The notes under the pieces: generated by a model
What the model was told of the DNA's origin: nothing
Seen by the model: the letters and a program-made list of their open reading frames with translations, nothing else
Databases searched by the model: none
Shown here: in pieces, positions 1 to 7,418 of the stretch
How positions within the stretch are numbered: the stretch's first letter is position 1
Layout of the letters: each line of letters opens with the position of its first letter
Program-made: the position numbers and the translations under genes
Assembly: GCA_011773795.1 (NCBI GenBank)
Contig: WVWW01000237.1
Coordinates: forward strand, 514 to 12,090
Direction: 5' to 3'
Source of the DNA: Acidobacteriota bacterium
Lineage (GTDB): Bacteria > Acidobacteriota > Polarisedimenticolia > Polarisedimenticolales > Polarisedimenticolaceae
DNA: 11,577 nucleotides

Positions 1-56
1 GTCTTGAAAACCGGAAACCGCAAGGTTCGTGGGTTCGAATCCCACTCCCTCCGCCA
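1..56 (+). tRNA. tRNA-Ser (anticodon UGA), 3' part
   Basis: This is the 3' portion of a class II tRNA cut by the left edge. The window begins at the last two bases of the 5' anticodon stem. The seven-base anticodon loop (3-9) carries TGA at 5-7, which reads UCA-type serine codons, and the 3' anticodon strand is at 10-14. A long variable arm, the mark of Ser/Leu/Tyr tRNAs, folds perfectly as AACC-GCAA-GGTT at 16-27. The T arm is GTGGG (29-33), TTCGAAT loop (34-40), CCCAC (41-45). The acceptor 3' strand is TCCCTCC (46-52), with discriminator G (53) and encoded CCA (54-56). The anticodon and the G discriminator fit serine. The D arm and 5' acceptor lie outside the window. The cognate synthetase gene serS lies about 0.8 kb to the right. 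Confidence 0.93.
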
Positions 57-89
57 CCGCGTGGCTCCGTCGGTTGTGGGCCGGGAACC

Positions 90-302
90 TCAGGCGATCT
101 CGAACGCCCCGTCTCCTCTTGGTCCGGGCTTGGCGCGCAGGACTCCCGGCGCCGGAGGCGGCAACTGCTCGAGGAAGCGTAGGTACGCCTCGAGAGTGAG
201 GCTCCCTGTTCGCTTCACTCGTCGCAACGCTGCGGTATCTTCCGGTGTCGTGGGTAGATCGCGCGCCAGGTCGAGCATCTCAGATCGAGCGTTTGATTTC
301 AT
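90..302 (-). CDS. small conserved-looking protein paired with the nucleotidyltransferase
   Basis: A 70-residue soluble, charged protein that I do not recognise by name. From residue 9 it reads MLDLARDLPTTPEDTAALRR, followed by a stretch predicted to be helical (LTLEAYLRFLEQLP) and a basic, Gly/Pro-rich tail (LRAKPGPRGDGAFEIA). It has no signal peptide or membrane segment. Its start overlaps the 3' end of the upstream nucleotidyltransferase gene by 23 bases, so the two are probably translationally coupled. An alternative ATG at 276-278, one base past that gene's stop, would give 62 residues. Neither start has a clear Shine-Dalgarno sequence. The pairing with a nucleotidyltransferase resembles toxin-antitoxin or substrate-partner pairs, but the small protein's role is unknown. 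An arm of 33 bases separates its stop from the tRNA-Ser. Confidence 0.6.
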   Translation of the reverse strand: MKSNARSEMLDLARDLPTTPEDTAALRRVKRTGSLTLEAYLRFLEQLPPPAPGVLRAKPGPRGDGAFEIA

Positions 303-834
303 CGAACTTATCGTCCAGTCCTGCTTTCCCAAAATACTGCCGAACCTCGTCCTCGTCCACGCCGTCGAGCTGGAGTAGAAACCGAATGTCGGCCATCTCC
401 TGAAGCGTCCGGTCGGGATCGTTCTTCATGGCATGGACCTTCATCGCGGCGAGATGTTCCGGTCGCGGAACCCGAAGAGTGAGGCCACCCAACCGAAACG
501 AGGTTCCGGGATCATCGAACAATCGTCGAGCCGTCTCGCCTTCCACATAGATCAGATCCACCCGACCCATTTCGGTTTCAGGATGCAGGTGGTTCGAGTA
601 ACCGGGGCTGGCGTAGAGCGTCTCGTACCCCAACGATTCGAGGAACTTCACGAGAGGCTCGCGCACCGAAGCCTCGGTTACGAAGTCCAGGTCGGACGTC
701 GCGCGCGAGAGTCCGTAGGCGTGCAGGGCAAACGCGCCCGCGAGCATGAAGGGCACGTTCTCGCGGTCCAGGAACCCCGCAACCTCTCCGATGACCTTGG
801 AGAAATTCACGCTCGCGAGAATACCACCGGACAC
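280..834 (-). CDS. MNT-fold nucleotidyltransferase (AbiEii/DUF6036-like)
   Basis: A 184-residue protein of the nucleotidyltransferase superfamily. The N-terminal half holds the fold's signature: LAGAFALHAYG (residues 31-41, the G-x-A-L helix start), then TSDLDF with D48 and D50 as the first two metal ligands, and a third carboxylate in GRVDLIYV (D93). The later PEHLAAMKVHAMKNDPDRT...ADIRFLL block (about 125-154) is typical of AbiEii/DUF6036-type enzymes, which transfer nucleotides to RNA or protein and often act as toxins or in phage defence. The substrate here cannot be told from sequence. The GTG start at 834 is uncertain because no good ribosome binding site precedes it; another GTG at codon 9 would give a tighter N terminus. 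It lies 55 bp behind serS on the same strand and overlaps the small gene after it, so serS transcription may read into this module. Confidence 0.85.
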   Translation of the reverse strand: MSGGILASVNFSKVIGEVAGFLDRENVPFMLAGAFALHAYGLSRATSDLDFVTEASVREPLVKFLESLGYETLYASPGYSNHLHPETEMGRVDLIYVEGETARRLFDDPGTSFRLGGLTLRVPRPEHLAAMKVHAMKNDPDRTLQEMADIRFLLQLDGVDEDEVRQYFGKAGLDDKFDEIKRSI

Positions 835-889
835 CGTTGCACGACCCGTACTGAGGTGTTGATCTGTGCGTGCGCGCAGGCGCGTTCGG

Positions 890-2173
890 CTAAGTCGACT
901 GGGCTGTGATGCGTTCCCGGCCGCCCATGTAGTGGCGTAGGACCTCGGGGATCACGACGCTGCCGTCCGCCTGCTGGTAGTTTTCCAGGATCGCGACCAG
1001 GGTGCGGCCGACCGCCAGCCCCGAGCCGTTGAGCGTGTGTAGCGGCCGCGGTTTCTCGCCTTTCGCTTCGCGGTAGCGGATCTTCGCGCGGCGAGCCTGG
1101 AACGCCTCGAAGTTCGAGCAGGAGGAGATCTCGCGGTAGAGCCGCTGCGCCGGGAGCCAGACCTCCAGATCGTAGGTCTTGGCCGAGGTGAAGCTCGTGT
1201 CGCCCGTGCAGAGCACGACGCGGCGGTAGGGCAGCTCCAGCCGTTCCAGCACCGTTTCGGCGTGACGCGTCAACGTTTCCAGCTCGTCGTAGGAGTGGTC
1301 CGGGTGCGCGAAGCGGACCAGCTCGACCTTGTTGAACTGGTGCTGCCGGATCAGCCCGCGCACGTCCTTGCCGTAGGAGCCGGCCTCGCTGCGGAAGCAC
1401 GGCGTGTAGGCGCAGTAGGCCAGCGGCAGCTGCTCCGCGTCCAGGATCTCGTCGGCGTGGATGTTGGTCACCGGCACCTCGGCGGTCGGGATCAGGAAGA
1501 GGTCGTGGCCGTCGGTCTTGAACAGGTCTTCCTCGAACTTGGGGAGCTGCCCGGTGCCGATCAGCGCGTCGCGGTTGACCAGGAACGGCGGGAGCGTCTC
1601 GGTGTAGCCGTGCTCGCCCGTGTGCAGGTCGAGCATGAACTGGATCAGCGCCCGCTCCAGCCGCGCGCCGTCCCCGAAGTAAAGCGCGAAGCGCGCGCCG
1701 GCGATCTTGGCCGCACGCTCGAAATCGAGGATGCCCAGGTTCGTCCCGAGGTCCCAGTGGGCCAGCGGCTCGAAGTCGAACTCCGGCTTGTCGCCCCACG
1801 TGGCGATCTCGACGTTGGCTTCCTCCGTATCGCCGACCGGAACGGACTCGTGCGAGAGGTTGGGGACCTCGAACATCGCGTCCTGCAGCTTCGACTCGAT
1901 CGACTCCAGCTTCTCTTCGATCTCCGAGATCCGGGCGCCGATCCGTTTCACCTCGTCCTTGCGTGCCTGGACGTCGCCGCCTGACTGGATCAACTGACCG
2001 ATCGTCTTCGACTTCTCGTTGCGTTCCTTCTTGAGCCCTTCCACCTCGACCAGCGCGGCACGCCGGTCGGCGTCGAGCTGGAGGATCGTGTCGATCGGCG
2101 CATCGGACTTGCGTTTGGCGAGCGCCTCCCGGACGCGGTCGGCGTTCTCTCGAATGAAGGCCAGGTCGAGCAT
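890..2173 (-). CDS. serS: Seryl-tRNA synthetase
   Basis: Class II aminoacyl-tRNA synthetase that charges tRNA-Ser, and also tRNA-Sec, with serine in the cytoplasm. The 427-residue product matches the usual length. The N-terminal 110 residues form the long coiled-coil arm that grips the tRNA variable loop (LVEVEGLKKERNEKSKTIG and ISEIEEKLESIESKL). The catalytic core has TAEVPVTN, motif 2 (FRSEAGSYGKDVRGLIRQHQF) and motif 3 (LNGSGLAVGRTLVAILENYQ), all intact. The ATG at 2171-2173 was chosen over longer frames because MLDLAFIREN is the family N terminus and GAGG sits nine bases upstream. It is divergent from murA. Serine charging of tRNA-Sec is the first step of selenocysteine synthesis, which matters for the UGA-containing gene later in this window. 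Confidence 0.98.
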   Translation of the reverse strand: MLDLAFIRENADRVREALAKRKSDAPIDTILQLDADRRAALVEVEGLKKERNEKSKTIGQLIQSGGDVQARKDEVKRIGARISEIEEKLESIESKLQDAMFEVPNLSHESVPVGDTEEANVEIATWGDKPEFDFEPLAHWDLGTNLGILDFERAAKIAGARFALYFGDGARLERALIQFMLDLHTGEHGYTETLPPFLVNRDALIGTGQLPKFEEDLFKTDGHDLFLIPTAEVPVTNIHADEILDAEQLPLAYCAYTPCFRSEAGSYGKDVRGLIRQHQFNKVELVRFAHPDHSYDELETLTRHAETVLERLELPYRRVVLCTGDTSFTSAKTYDLEVWLPAQRLYREISSCSNFEAFQARRAKIRYREAKGEKPRPLHTLNGSGLAVGRTLVAILENYQQADGSVVIPEVLRHYMGGRERITAQST

Positions 2174-2196
2174 GAGTCGAATCCTCGAAAAAAAGT

Positions 2197-2205
2197 ATCT
2201 TAGCA
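2197..2205 (-). promoter_or_regulatory. extended -10 element for serS
   Basis: On the minus strand this reads TGCTAAGAT, an extended -10 (TGn plus TAAGAT, four of six consensus bases). No good -35 hexamer is found at 16-18 bp, as is usual for extended -10 promoters. Transcription would start near 2190 and give a short leader that still includes the GAGG site at 2183-2186 (minus strand). This is inferred from sequence only. Confidence 0.45.
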
Positions 2206-2227
2206 ATCTCTTTCCTTGTTGCGCGGG

Positions 2228-2236
2228 TGCTAAAAT
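2228..2236 (+). promoter_or_regulatory. extended -10 element for murA
   Basis: The sequence reads TGCTAAAAT, an extended -10 (TGn plus TAAAAT, five of six). The likely start point, about seven bases after the hexamer, falls at 2243-2245, at or next to the GTG start of murA. This predicts a leaderless or nearly leaderless transcript, in keeping with the lack of a Shine-Dalgarno sequence before the GTG. There is no convincing -35. It mirrors the TGC-type -10 of serS on the opposite strand. Confidence 0.5.
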
Positions 2237-2244
2237 CAACCGGC

Positions 2245-3495
2245 GTGGACAAGCTGAGAGTTGCAGGGGGCCAGCGTCTGTCCGGTCGGGTCGCGATCGC
2301 GGGCGCGAAGAACGCCGCCCTGCCGGCGCTCGCCGCGTGTCTGCTGACCGACGAACCGGTCCGGCTGTCCAACCTCCCCGACGTCGTCGACGTTCGTACG
2401 ATGTTGCGGGTCCTCGAACAGCTCGGCGCACAAACGACCACGCTCGACGGCGGCGTCGAGGTGAGCATCCCCGACCTGGCCTCGCACGAGGCGCCCTACG
2501 ATCTGGTGCGCAAGATGCGGGCGTCGGTTCTCGTGCTGGGACCGATCCTGGCCCGGGAGGGGCGTGCCCGCGTCTCGCTCCCGGGCGGTTGCGCCATCGG
2601 CGAGCGCCCGATCAACCTGCACATCGACGGGTTGACCCGTATGGGGGCACAGATCGAGATCGACAGCGGCTATGTCGAGGCGCGGGCAGATCGTCTGCAC
2701 GGCGCGGAGATCGCGTTCCCGCACAAGACCGTCACGGGGACCGAGAACCTGATGATGGCCGCGGCCCTCGCCGAGGGCACGACGGTGCTGCGTAACGCCG
2801 CACAGGAACCGGAGATCGTCGATCTCGCCGAGTTGCTCTGCGGGATGGGCGCGAGCGTTCGCGGGGCCGGCAGCGACGTCATCGAGATCGACGGGCGCGG
2901 GCGTCTCGGGGGGACCGAGCACCGCGTGATCCCCGATCGCATCGAGACCGGCACCTACCTGGTCGCCGCGGCGTTGATGGGGGACGACGTCACGTTGACC
3001 GGCTGCCGGCCGGACCAGGTCGAGCCGATCCTCGACCAGCTGCGGGCCACCGGCGTGAAGGTCGGGGTCGTCGGTGACGCGCTGACCGTGTCCGCACCGA
3101 ATCGTTTGACCGCGCGCGACCTGCGCACCGCGCCGCACCCCGGCTTCCCGACCGACATGCAGGCGCAGTACATGGCGCTGATGACCCAGGCCCACGGCAC
3201 CGCGGTGATCACCGAGACGGTGTTCGAGCACCGCTTCATGCACGTCGCGGAGCTGCTGCGCATGGGCGCCGACATCCGGATCGACGGTCACACGGCGGTG
3301 GTCGTCGGACCGCGCGCACTGACGGGCGCACAGGTCATGGCGACCGACCTGCGCGCCTCGGCGTGCCTCGTGCTGGCCGCGCTCGTCGCCGCGGGGACGA
3401 CCACGATCAACCGCATCTACCACCTCGACCGCGGTTACGAGGCGATCGAGACCAAGCTCGGGGCGCTCGGCGCCTCGGTGGAGCGCATCCGATGA
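2245..3495 (+). CDS. murA: UDP-N-acetylglucosamine 1-carboxyvinyltransferase
   Basis: Catalyses the first committed step of peptidoglycan synthesis, transferring enolpyruvate from PEP to UDP-GlcNAc in the cytoplasm. The 416-residue product is full length (E. coli about 419). It carries K22 in GAKNAALP and the loop cysteine C116 in LPGGCAIGERP, the residue alkylated by fosfomycin, so a drug-sensitive type is predicted. R92 in KMRAS, TGTENLMMAA, GFPTDMQAQ and the C-terminal TTTINRIYHLDRGYE block are also present. The GTG at 2245 was chosen because MDKLRVAGG is the family N terminus; a GTG at 2227 would add six residues and lies inside the promoter. The stop overlaps the ATG of the HIT gene (ATGA), showing coupling. 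Confidence 0.97.
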   Translation: MDKLRVAGGQRLSGRVAIAGAKNAALPALAACLLTDEPVRLSNLPDVVDVRTMLRVLEQLGAQTTTLDGGVEVSIPDLASHEAPYDLVRKMRASVLVLGPILAREGRARVSLPGGCAIGERPINLHIDGLTRMGAQIEIDSGYVEARADRLHGAEIAFPHKTVTGTENLMMAAALAEGTTVLRNAAQEPEIVDLAELLCGMGASVRGAGSDVIEIDGRGRLGGTEHRVIPDRIETGTYLVAAALMGDDVTLTGCRPDQVEPILDQLRATGVKVGVVGDALTVSAPNRLTARDLRTAPHPGFPTDMQAQYMALMTQAHGTAVITETVFEHRFMHVAELLRMGADIRIDGHTAVVVGPRALTGAQVMATDLRASACLVLAALVAAGTTTINRIYHLDRGYEAIETKLGALGASVERIR

Positions 3496-3830
3496 GCGAT
3501 TGCCTCTTCTGCAAGATCGCGGCGGGAGAGATCCCCGCCGACAAGGTGATGGAAGAAGACGACCTCGTCGTCTTTCGGGACATCAACGCCCAGGCGCCGA
3601 CGCACCTGCTGGTCATCCCGCGCAAGCACATCGCCTCGATGAACGACGTCACGGTCGCCGACGCAGCGTTGCTCGGGCGTTTGCTCGACGCGTGCCGCCG
3701 CGCCGCCGCGCACGAGAAGCTGACCGAGTACCGCATCGTGAACAACTGCGGCGAGTCGGCGGGGCAGAGCGTGTTCCACATTCATCTGCACCTCCTCGGC
3801 GGGAGGAGCTTGGGCTGGCCGCCGGGTTGA
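3492..3830 (+). CDS. hinT: HIT-family purine nucleoside phosphoramidase (HinT-like)
   Basis: Histidine triad protein of 112 residues. The C-terminal HIHLHLLGG (H96, H98, H100) is the HxHxHxx catalytic triad, and the ending GRSLGWPPG is typical of HinT. DCLFCKIAAGEIPA at the N terminus (C4 and C7) and HLLVIPRKHI are also family landmarks. Members of this branch hydrolyse nucleoside 5'-phosphoramidates and aminoacyl-adenylates; the true cellular substrate is not known. The ATG overlaps the murA stop by the ATGA arrangement, so translation is likely coupled to murA, although no functional link between the two is evident. A 78-bp gap separates it from the thiolase gene. Confidence 0.95.
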   Translation: MSDCLFCKIAAGEIPADKVMEEDDLVVFRDINAQAPTHLLVIPRKHIASMNDVTVADAALLGRLLDACRRAAAHEKLTEYRIVNNCGESAGQSVFHIHLHLLGGRSLGWPPG

Positions 3831-3862
3831 CCATGACGTGGCGGGAAGTGTTCGACAACGGC

Positions 3863-3868
3863 TAGAAT
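3863..3868 (+). promoter_or_regulatory. possible -10 element ahead of the thiolase gene
   Basis: TAGAAT matches four of six bases of the sigma70 -10 and lies in the only non-coding gap upstream of the fatty-acid genes. TTGACC at 3827-3832 is a good -35 but is 30 bp away, too far to pair with it. A start near 3875 would leave a leader of about 34 bases containing the GGAGG site at 3899-3903. The evidence is weak. Confidence 0.3.
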
Positions 3869-3908
3869 TCCCCCGACCCACCACCTCGAACACAATCCGG
3901 AGGAAGCG

Positions 3909-5090
3909 ATGAAGGACCCCGTCATCGTCAGCGCCGTCCGCACCCCGATCGGACGCTTTCAAGGCACGCTGGCCCCGATTGCCGCGACCCGGCTCGGCTC
4001 GATCGCCGTCGCCGAGGCGGTCCGACGCGCGGGGGTTCAACCCGACCAGGTCGACGAGGTCATCCTGGGCAACGTCGTCGGCGCCGGGCTGGGCCAGAAC
4101 CCGGCGCGCCAGGCGGCGATCGGCGCGGGACTGCCGGACTCGATCCCCGCGATGACGATCAACAAGGTCTGCGGCAGCGGCCTGAAGGCCGCCGTGATCG
4201 CGTCGCAAGCGATCAAGGCGGGGGACGCCGAGATCGTGGTCGCCGGCGGGATGGAATCGATGTCCAACGCGCCCTACCTGATCAAGAAGGCGCGCGACGG
4301 GTTCCGCATGGGCCACCAGAAGGTGCTCGACTCGATGATCCACGACGGGCTGTGGGACGCCTACAACGACTACCACATGGGCAACACCGGCGAGGTCGTC
4401 GCCGAGCGCTACGAAGTCGACCGCGAAGCGCAGGACCAGTGGGCGTTCGAGAGCCACCGGAAGGCGGTCGCCGCGATCGACGCGGGCAAGTTCAAGGACG
4501 AGATCGTGCCCGTCGAGGTCCCGCAGAGCAAGAAGGACCCGATCCTGTTCGACACCGACGAGTCCCCGCGGCGCGACACGTCGCTCGAGGCGCTGGCCAA
4601 GCTGCGGCCGGCGTTCAAGAAGGACGGCACGGTGACCGCGGGCAACGCGCCCGGCGTCAACGACGGCGCCTCCGCGCTCGTCGTCGTCGCCGCCGACCGG
4701 GCGGCCGAGCTGGGGTTGAAGCCGCGCGCCCGCATCGTCGCCTACGCCTCGAGCGGGCTGGCCCCCGAGCTGGTGATGATGGCGCCCGAGAAGGCGGTGC
4801 GCATGGTCTGGGAGAAGACCGGCTGGACGGACGACGACGTCGATCTGTACGAGTTCAACGAGGCGTTCTCGGTGCAGCAGGTCGCGCTCGGCAAGGTGCT
4901 CGGGATCGACCGGGCGAAGCACAACGTCAACGGCGGCGCGGTGGCGCTGGGCCACCCGATCGGCGCTTCCGGGGCGCGCATCCTGACGACGCTGCTGCAC
5001 GCGCTCGAGGATCGGGGCGGCAGGCGGGGAATCGCGGCGCTCTGCCTCGGCGGCGGGAACGCCGTCGCGATGGGCATCGAGCTGATCTGA
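3909..5090 (+). CDS. Acetyl-CoA C-acetyltransferase (thiolase II)
   Basis: Joins two acetyl-CoA to acetoacetyl-CoA, or runs the reverse thiolysis, in the cytoplasm. The 393-residue protein has the whole catalytic set: nucleophile C88 in NKVCGSGLKA, H349 in NGGAVALGHPIGASG, and C379 in CLGGGNAVAMG, almost the same numbering as the Zoogloea biosynthetic thiolase. The ATG follows a good GGAGG at 3899-3903. It precedes 3-hydroxybutyryl-CoA dehydrogenase by 53 bp, so the pair makes or breaks C4 acyl-CoA. Butyrate/PHB-type synthesis and degradation cannot be told apart here; AtoB, PhaA and ThlA are all candidate equivalents, so no symbol is given. Confidence 0.96.
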   Translation: MKDPVIVSAVRTPIGRFQGTLAPIAATRLGSIAVAEAVRRAGVQPDQVDEVILGNVVGAGLGQNPARQAAIGAGLPDSIPAMTINKVCGSGLKAAVIASQAIKAGDAEIVVAGGMESMSNAPYLIKKARDGFRMGHQKVLDSMIHDGLWDAYNDYHMGNTGEVVAERYEVDREAQDQWAFESHRKAVAAIDAGKFKDEIVPVEVPQSKKDPILFDTDESPRRDTSLEALAKLRPAFKKDGTVTAGNAPGVNDGASALVVVAADRAAELGLKPRARIVAYASSGLAPELVMMAPEKAVRMVWEKTGWTDDDVDLYEFNEAFSVQQVALGKVLGIDRAKHNVNGGAVALGHPIGASGARILTTLLHALEDRGGRRGIAALCLGGGNAVAMGIELI

Positions 5091-5094
5091 AGCC

Positions 5095-5120
5095 GGGGGT
5101 CTGACTTCAGTCCGACCCCC
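5095..5120 (+). terminator. strong GC hairpin between thiolase and dehydrogenase genes
   Basis: An inverted repeat beginning GGGGGTC and ending GACCCCC, with one mismatch and a second arm GAC/GTC around a small TTCA loop, gives about eleven base pairs. It starts four bases after the thiolase stop. There is no T-run after it, so it is not a canonical intrinsic terminator. It could act as an mRNA 3'-end stabiliser, an attenuator setting the ratio of the two enzymes, or a REP-like element. Confidence 0.5.
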
Positions 5121-5143
5121 AACCGAATCGAACGGAGCTGAAC

Positions 5144-5998
<855 letters not shown>

Positions 5999-6001
5999 TC
6001 G

Positions 6002-6415
6002 GTGCGGGAAGAGCCCCAGGACCGGGTCGACATCGCGCTCGCGATCCCGTACCGAGACGGCCGCTTTCTCGTGGCGCGCCGCGCGGAGGGCCTGCACCTC
6101 GCCGGGCACTGGGAGTTCCCGGGGGGCAAGGTCGAGCCGGGCGAAGAGCCCGCCGTTGCCGCCCGTCGCGAGCTGACCGAGGAGACCGGCCTGATCGCGG
6201 GGGAGTTGGAACCGCTCGTCGTCGTGCTCCACGACTACACCGAGGCGCCGCTGCGTTTCCACGTCTTCGTCGCGCGCGATCCCGGGGGCGACGTCTCGAT
6301 GGACTCGACGCGTGAGCACAAGTGGCTGGCGCTCGAGGAGCTGAAGACCCTACCGATGCCTGCGGCGAACGCGCAGATGTTGCGCGCGCTGCGCTGGCGC
6401 GTCGGTGGCCGATGA
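6002..6415 (+). CDS. MutT-like Nudix hydrolase
   Basis: A 137-residue Nudix pyrophosphohydrolase. The full Nudix box Gx5Ex7REUxEExGU runs from G42 to L64 with R56-E57 and E60-E61 intact, and it is preceded by GHWEFPGGKVEPGE, the form typical of MutT/NudG enzymes that clear oxidised dNTPs such as 8-oxo-dGTP. Sanitising nucleotides is the likely role, but the substrate is not proven. The GTG start is the first possible in frame and lies three bases after the dehydrogenase stop, with no strong ribosome binding site, so coupling is likely. The stop overlaps the next ATG (ATGA). Confidence 0.93.
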   Translation: MREEPQDRVDIALAIPYRDGRFLVARRAEGLHLAGHWEFPGGKVEPGEEPAVAARRELTEETGLIAGELEPLVVVLHDYTEAPLRFHVFVARDPGGDVSMDSTREHKWLALEELKTLPMPAANAQMLRALRWRVGGR

Positions 6416-7326
6416 GCGAGCCGGCCACCGCATTCACCGTCGGGAAGCGCGACGCCGGGAAACGACTGGACCAGTTCCTGCAGGAGAAGATCCCGGGGCT
6501 GTCCCGGACCCGGATCCAGAAGGCCATCCGCGAGCGCGTCAGTCTCGACTGGGACGCCGACGTGCGACCTTCGACCTCGGTGCGGCCGGGCGGTACGATC
6601 CGCATCGCTTACCGCAAGCTCGACGAGACCCCGCTGGAGATCGAGATCCCGATCCTGGCGCGCGGCCCGGGGTGGCTGTGCGTCGACAAGCCACCCGGAG
6701 TGCCGGTTCATCCGGTCAACAAGGTGCTGGAGAACAGCTTGATCCGGCTGTTGCGGAAGCAGGAGGGCGATCCCGCGCTGCGGCTCACGCACCGGCTGGA
6801 TGCGGAGACCACGGGCGCGTTGATCGTGGCGGCCGACGCCGCACGTGCCCGACACCTCTCGCTCTCGTTCTACAACGACCGGGTGCACAAGGAATACCTC
6901 GCCTGGGTCGAGGGTCGCGTCGAGGCGAGCGCGGGAAGCATCGACCTCCCGATCGGAGACCACCCGGAGTCCGAGGTCTACGTGCGGTTGCTCGCCGCCG
7001 CGGGGCTGAACAAACCCGCATCGACGCGCTGGGCCGTGGAGCGACGTGCCGCGGGCCGCACGCTGCTGCGGTTGTTTCCGAAGACCGGCCGTCGTCACCA
7101 GCTGCGGGTTCACCTCGAGGCGATCGGCCACCCGATCCTCGGGGATCCGCTGTACGGCCGCCCCGACGGTTTCTACCTCGCGCGGATCCGTGGCGAGGCC
7201 GACCCGCGGATCGCCGCGGGCGACCCGGAGCGCTTGCTGCTGCACTGCGAACGGCTGGTTTTCCCCGACCCCAACGGTTCGGGAAGCATCGAGGTCCGGG
7301 CCCCGTTACCCCAGGACATGCACTGA
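6412..7326 (+). CDS. RluA-family RNA pseudouridine synthase
   Basis: A 304-residue enzyme that isomerises uridine to pseudouridine in rRNA or tRNA. An N-terminal S4 RNA-binding domain (about 15-68, AGKRLDQFLQEKIPGLSRTRIQKAI) precedes the catalytic domain. The catalytic aspartate is D130 in THRLDAETTGALIVA, where the usual Ser of TSG is Thr. FPKTGRRHQLRVHLEAIGHPILGDPLYG is the second family block, with Arg where many members have Thr. RluC/RluD/TruC-type specificity cannot be assigned from sequence. The ATG overlaps the Nudix stop. The next gene lies 92 bp away behind its own promoter, so this is probably the last gene of the run. Confidence 0.94.
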   Translation: MSEPATAFTVGKRDAGKRLDQFLQEKIPGLSRTRIQKAIRERVSLDWDADVRPSTSVRPGGTIRIAYRKLDETPLEIEIPILARGPGWLCVDKPPGVPVHPVNKVLENSLIRLLRKQEGDPALRLTHRLDAETTGALIVAADAARARHLSLSFYNDRVHKEYLAWVEGRVEASAGSIDLPIGDHPESEVYVRLLAAAGLNKPASTRWAVERRAAGRTLLRLFPKTGRRHQLRVHLEAIGHPILGDPLYGRPDGFYLARIRGEADPRIAAGDPERLLLHCERLVFPDPNGSGSIEVRAPLPQDMH

Positions 7327-7327
7327 A

Positions 7328-7350
7328 GGGGCAGGCCGCAGGTCTGTCCC
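7328..7350 (+). terminator. hairpin after the pseudouridine synthase gene
   Basis: GGGGCAG (7328-7334) pairs with CTGTCCC (7344-7350), seven base pairs including one G-U, around a nine-base loop. It begins one base after the stop codon. No T-run follows, so it is at best an atypical terminator or a 3'-end stabiliser. Its place between the end of an operon and a new promoter supports a role in ending transcription. Confidence 0.4.
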
Positions 7351-7362
7351 GGGCCGGCCACC

Positions 7363-7391
7363 TTGCGTTTCGCCCGGCCCGATGCCATAAA
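7363..7391 (+). promoter_or_regulatory. sigma70-like promoter for the GAF-phosphatase gene
   Basis: TTGCGT (7363-7368) and CATAAA (7386-7391) are separated by 17 bp, and TGC directly precedes the -10 as an extended element. Transcription would start near 7398 and give a leader of about 20 bases that includes GGAG at 7409-7412. It would also read into the selenoprotein-like gene 23 bp beyond the phosphatase. Confidence 0.55.
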
Positions 7392-7418
7392 ACGACTGAC
7401 CGGACCCCGGAGATCTCG

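Noticed and set aside
870..886. GC-rich alternating repeat after serS as a terminator
   Set aside because: Only a four-pair CGCG stem can form and no T-run follows on either strand.
807..2468. A 553-codon minus-strand frame overlapping serS
   Set aside because: It is a shifted frame of serS rich in Arg/Gly/Ala; the serS frame carries all class II synthetase motifs.
3435..5000. A 521-codon minus-strand open frame opposite the HIT and thiolase genes
   Set aside because: Same antisense GC artefact: low-complexity arginine-rich translation and no family resemblance.
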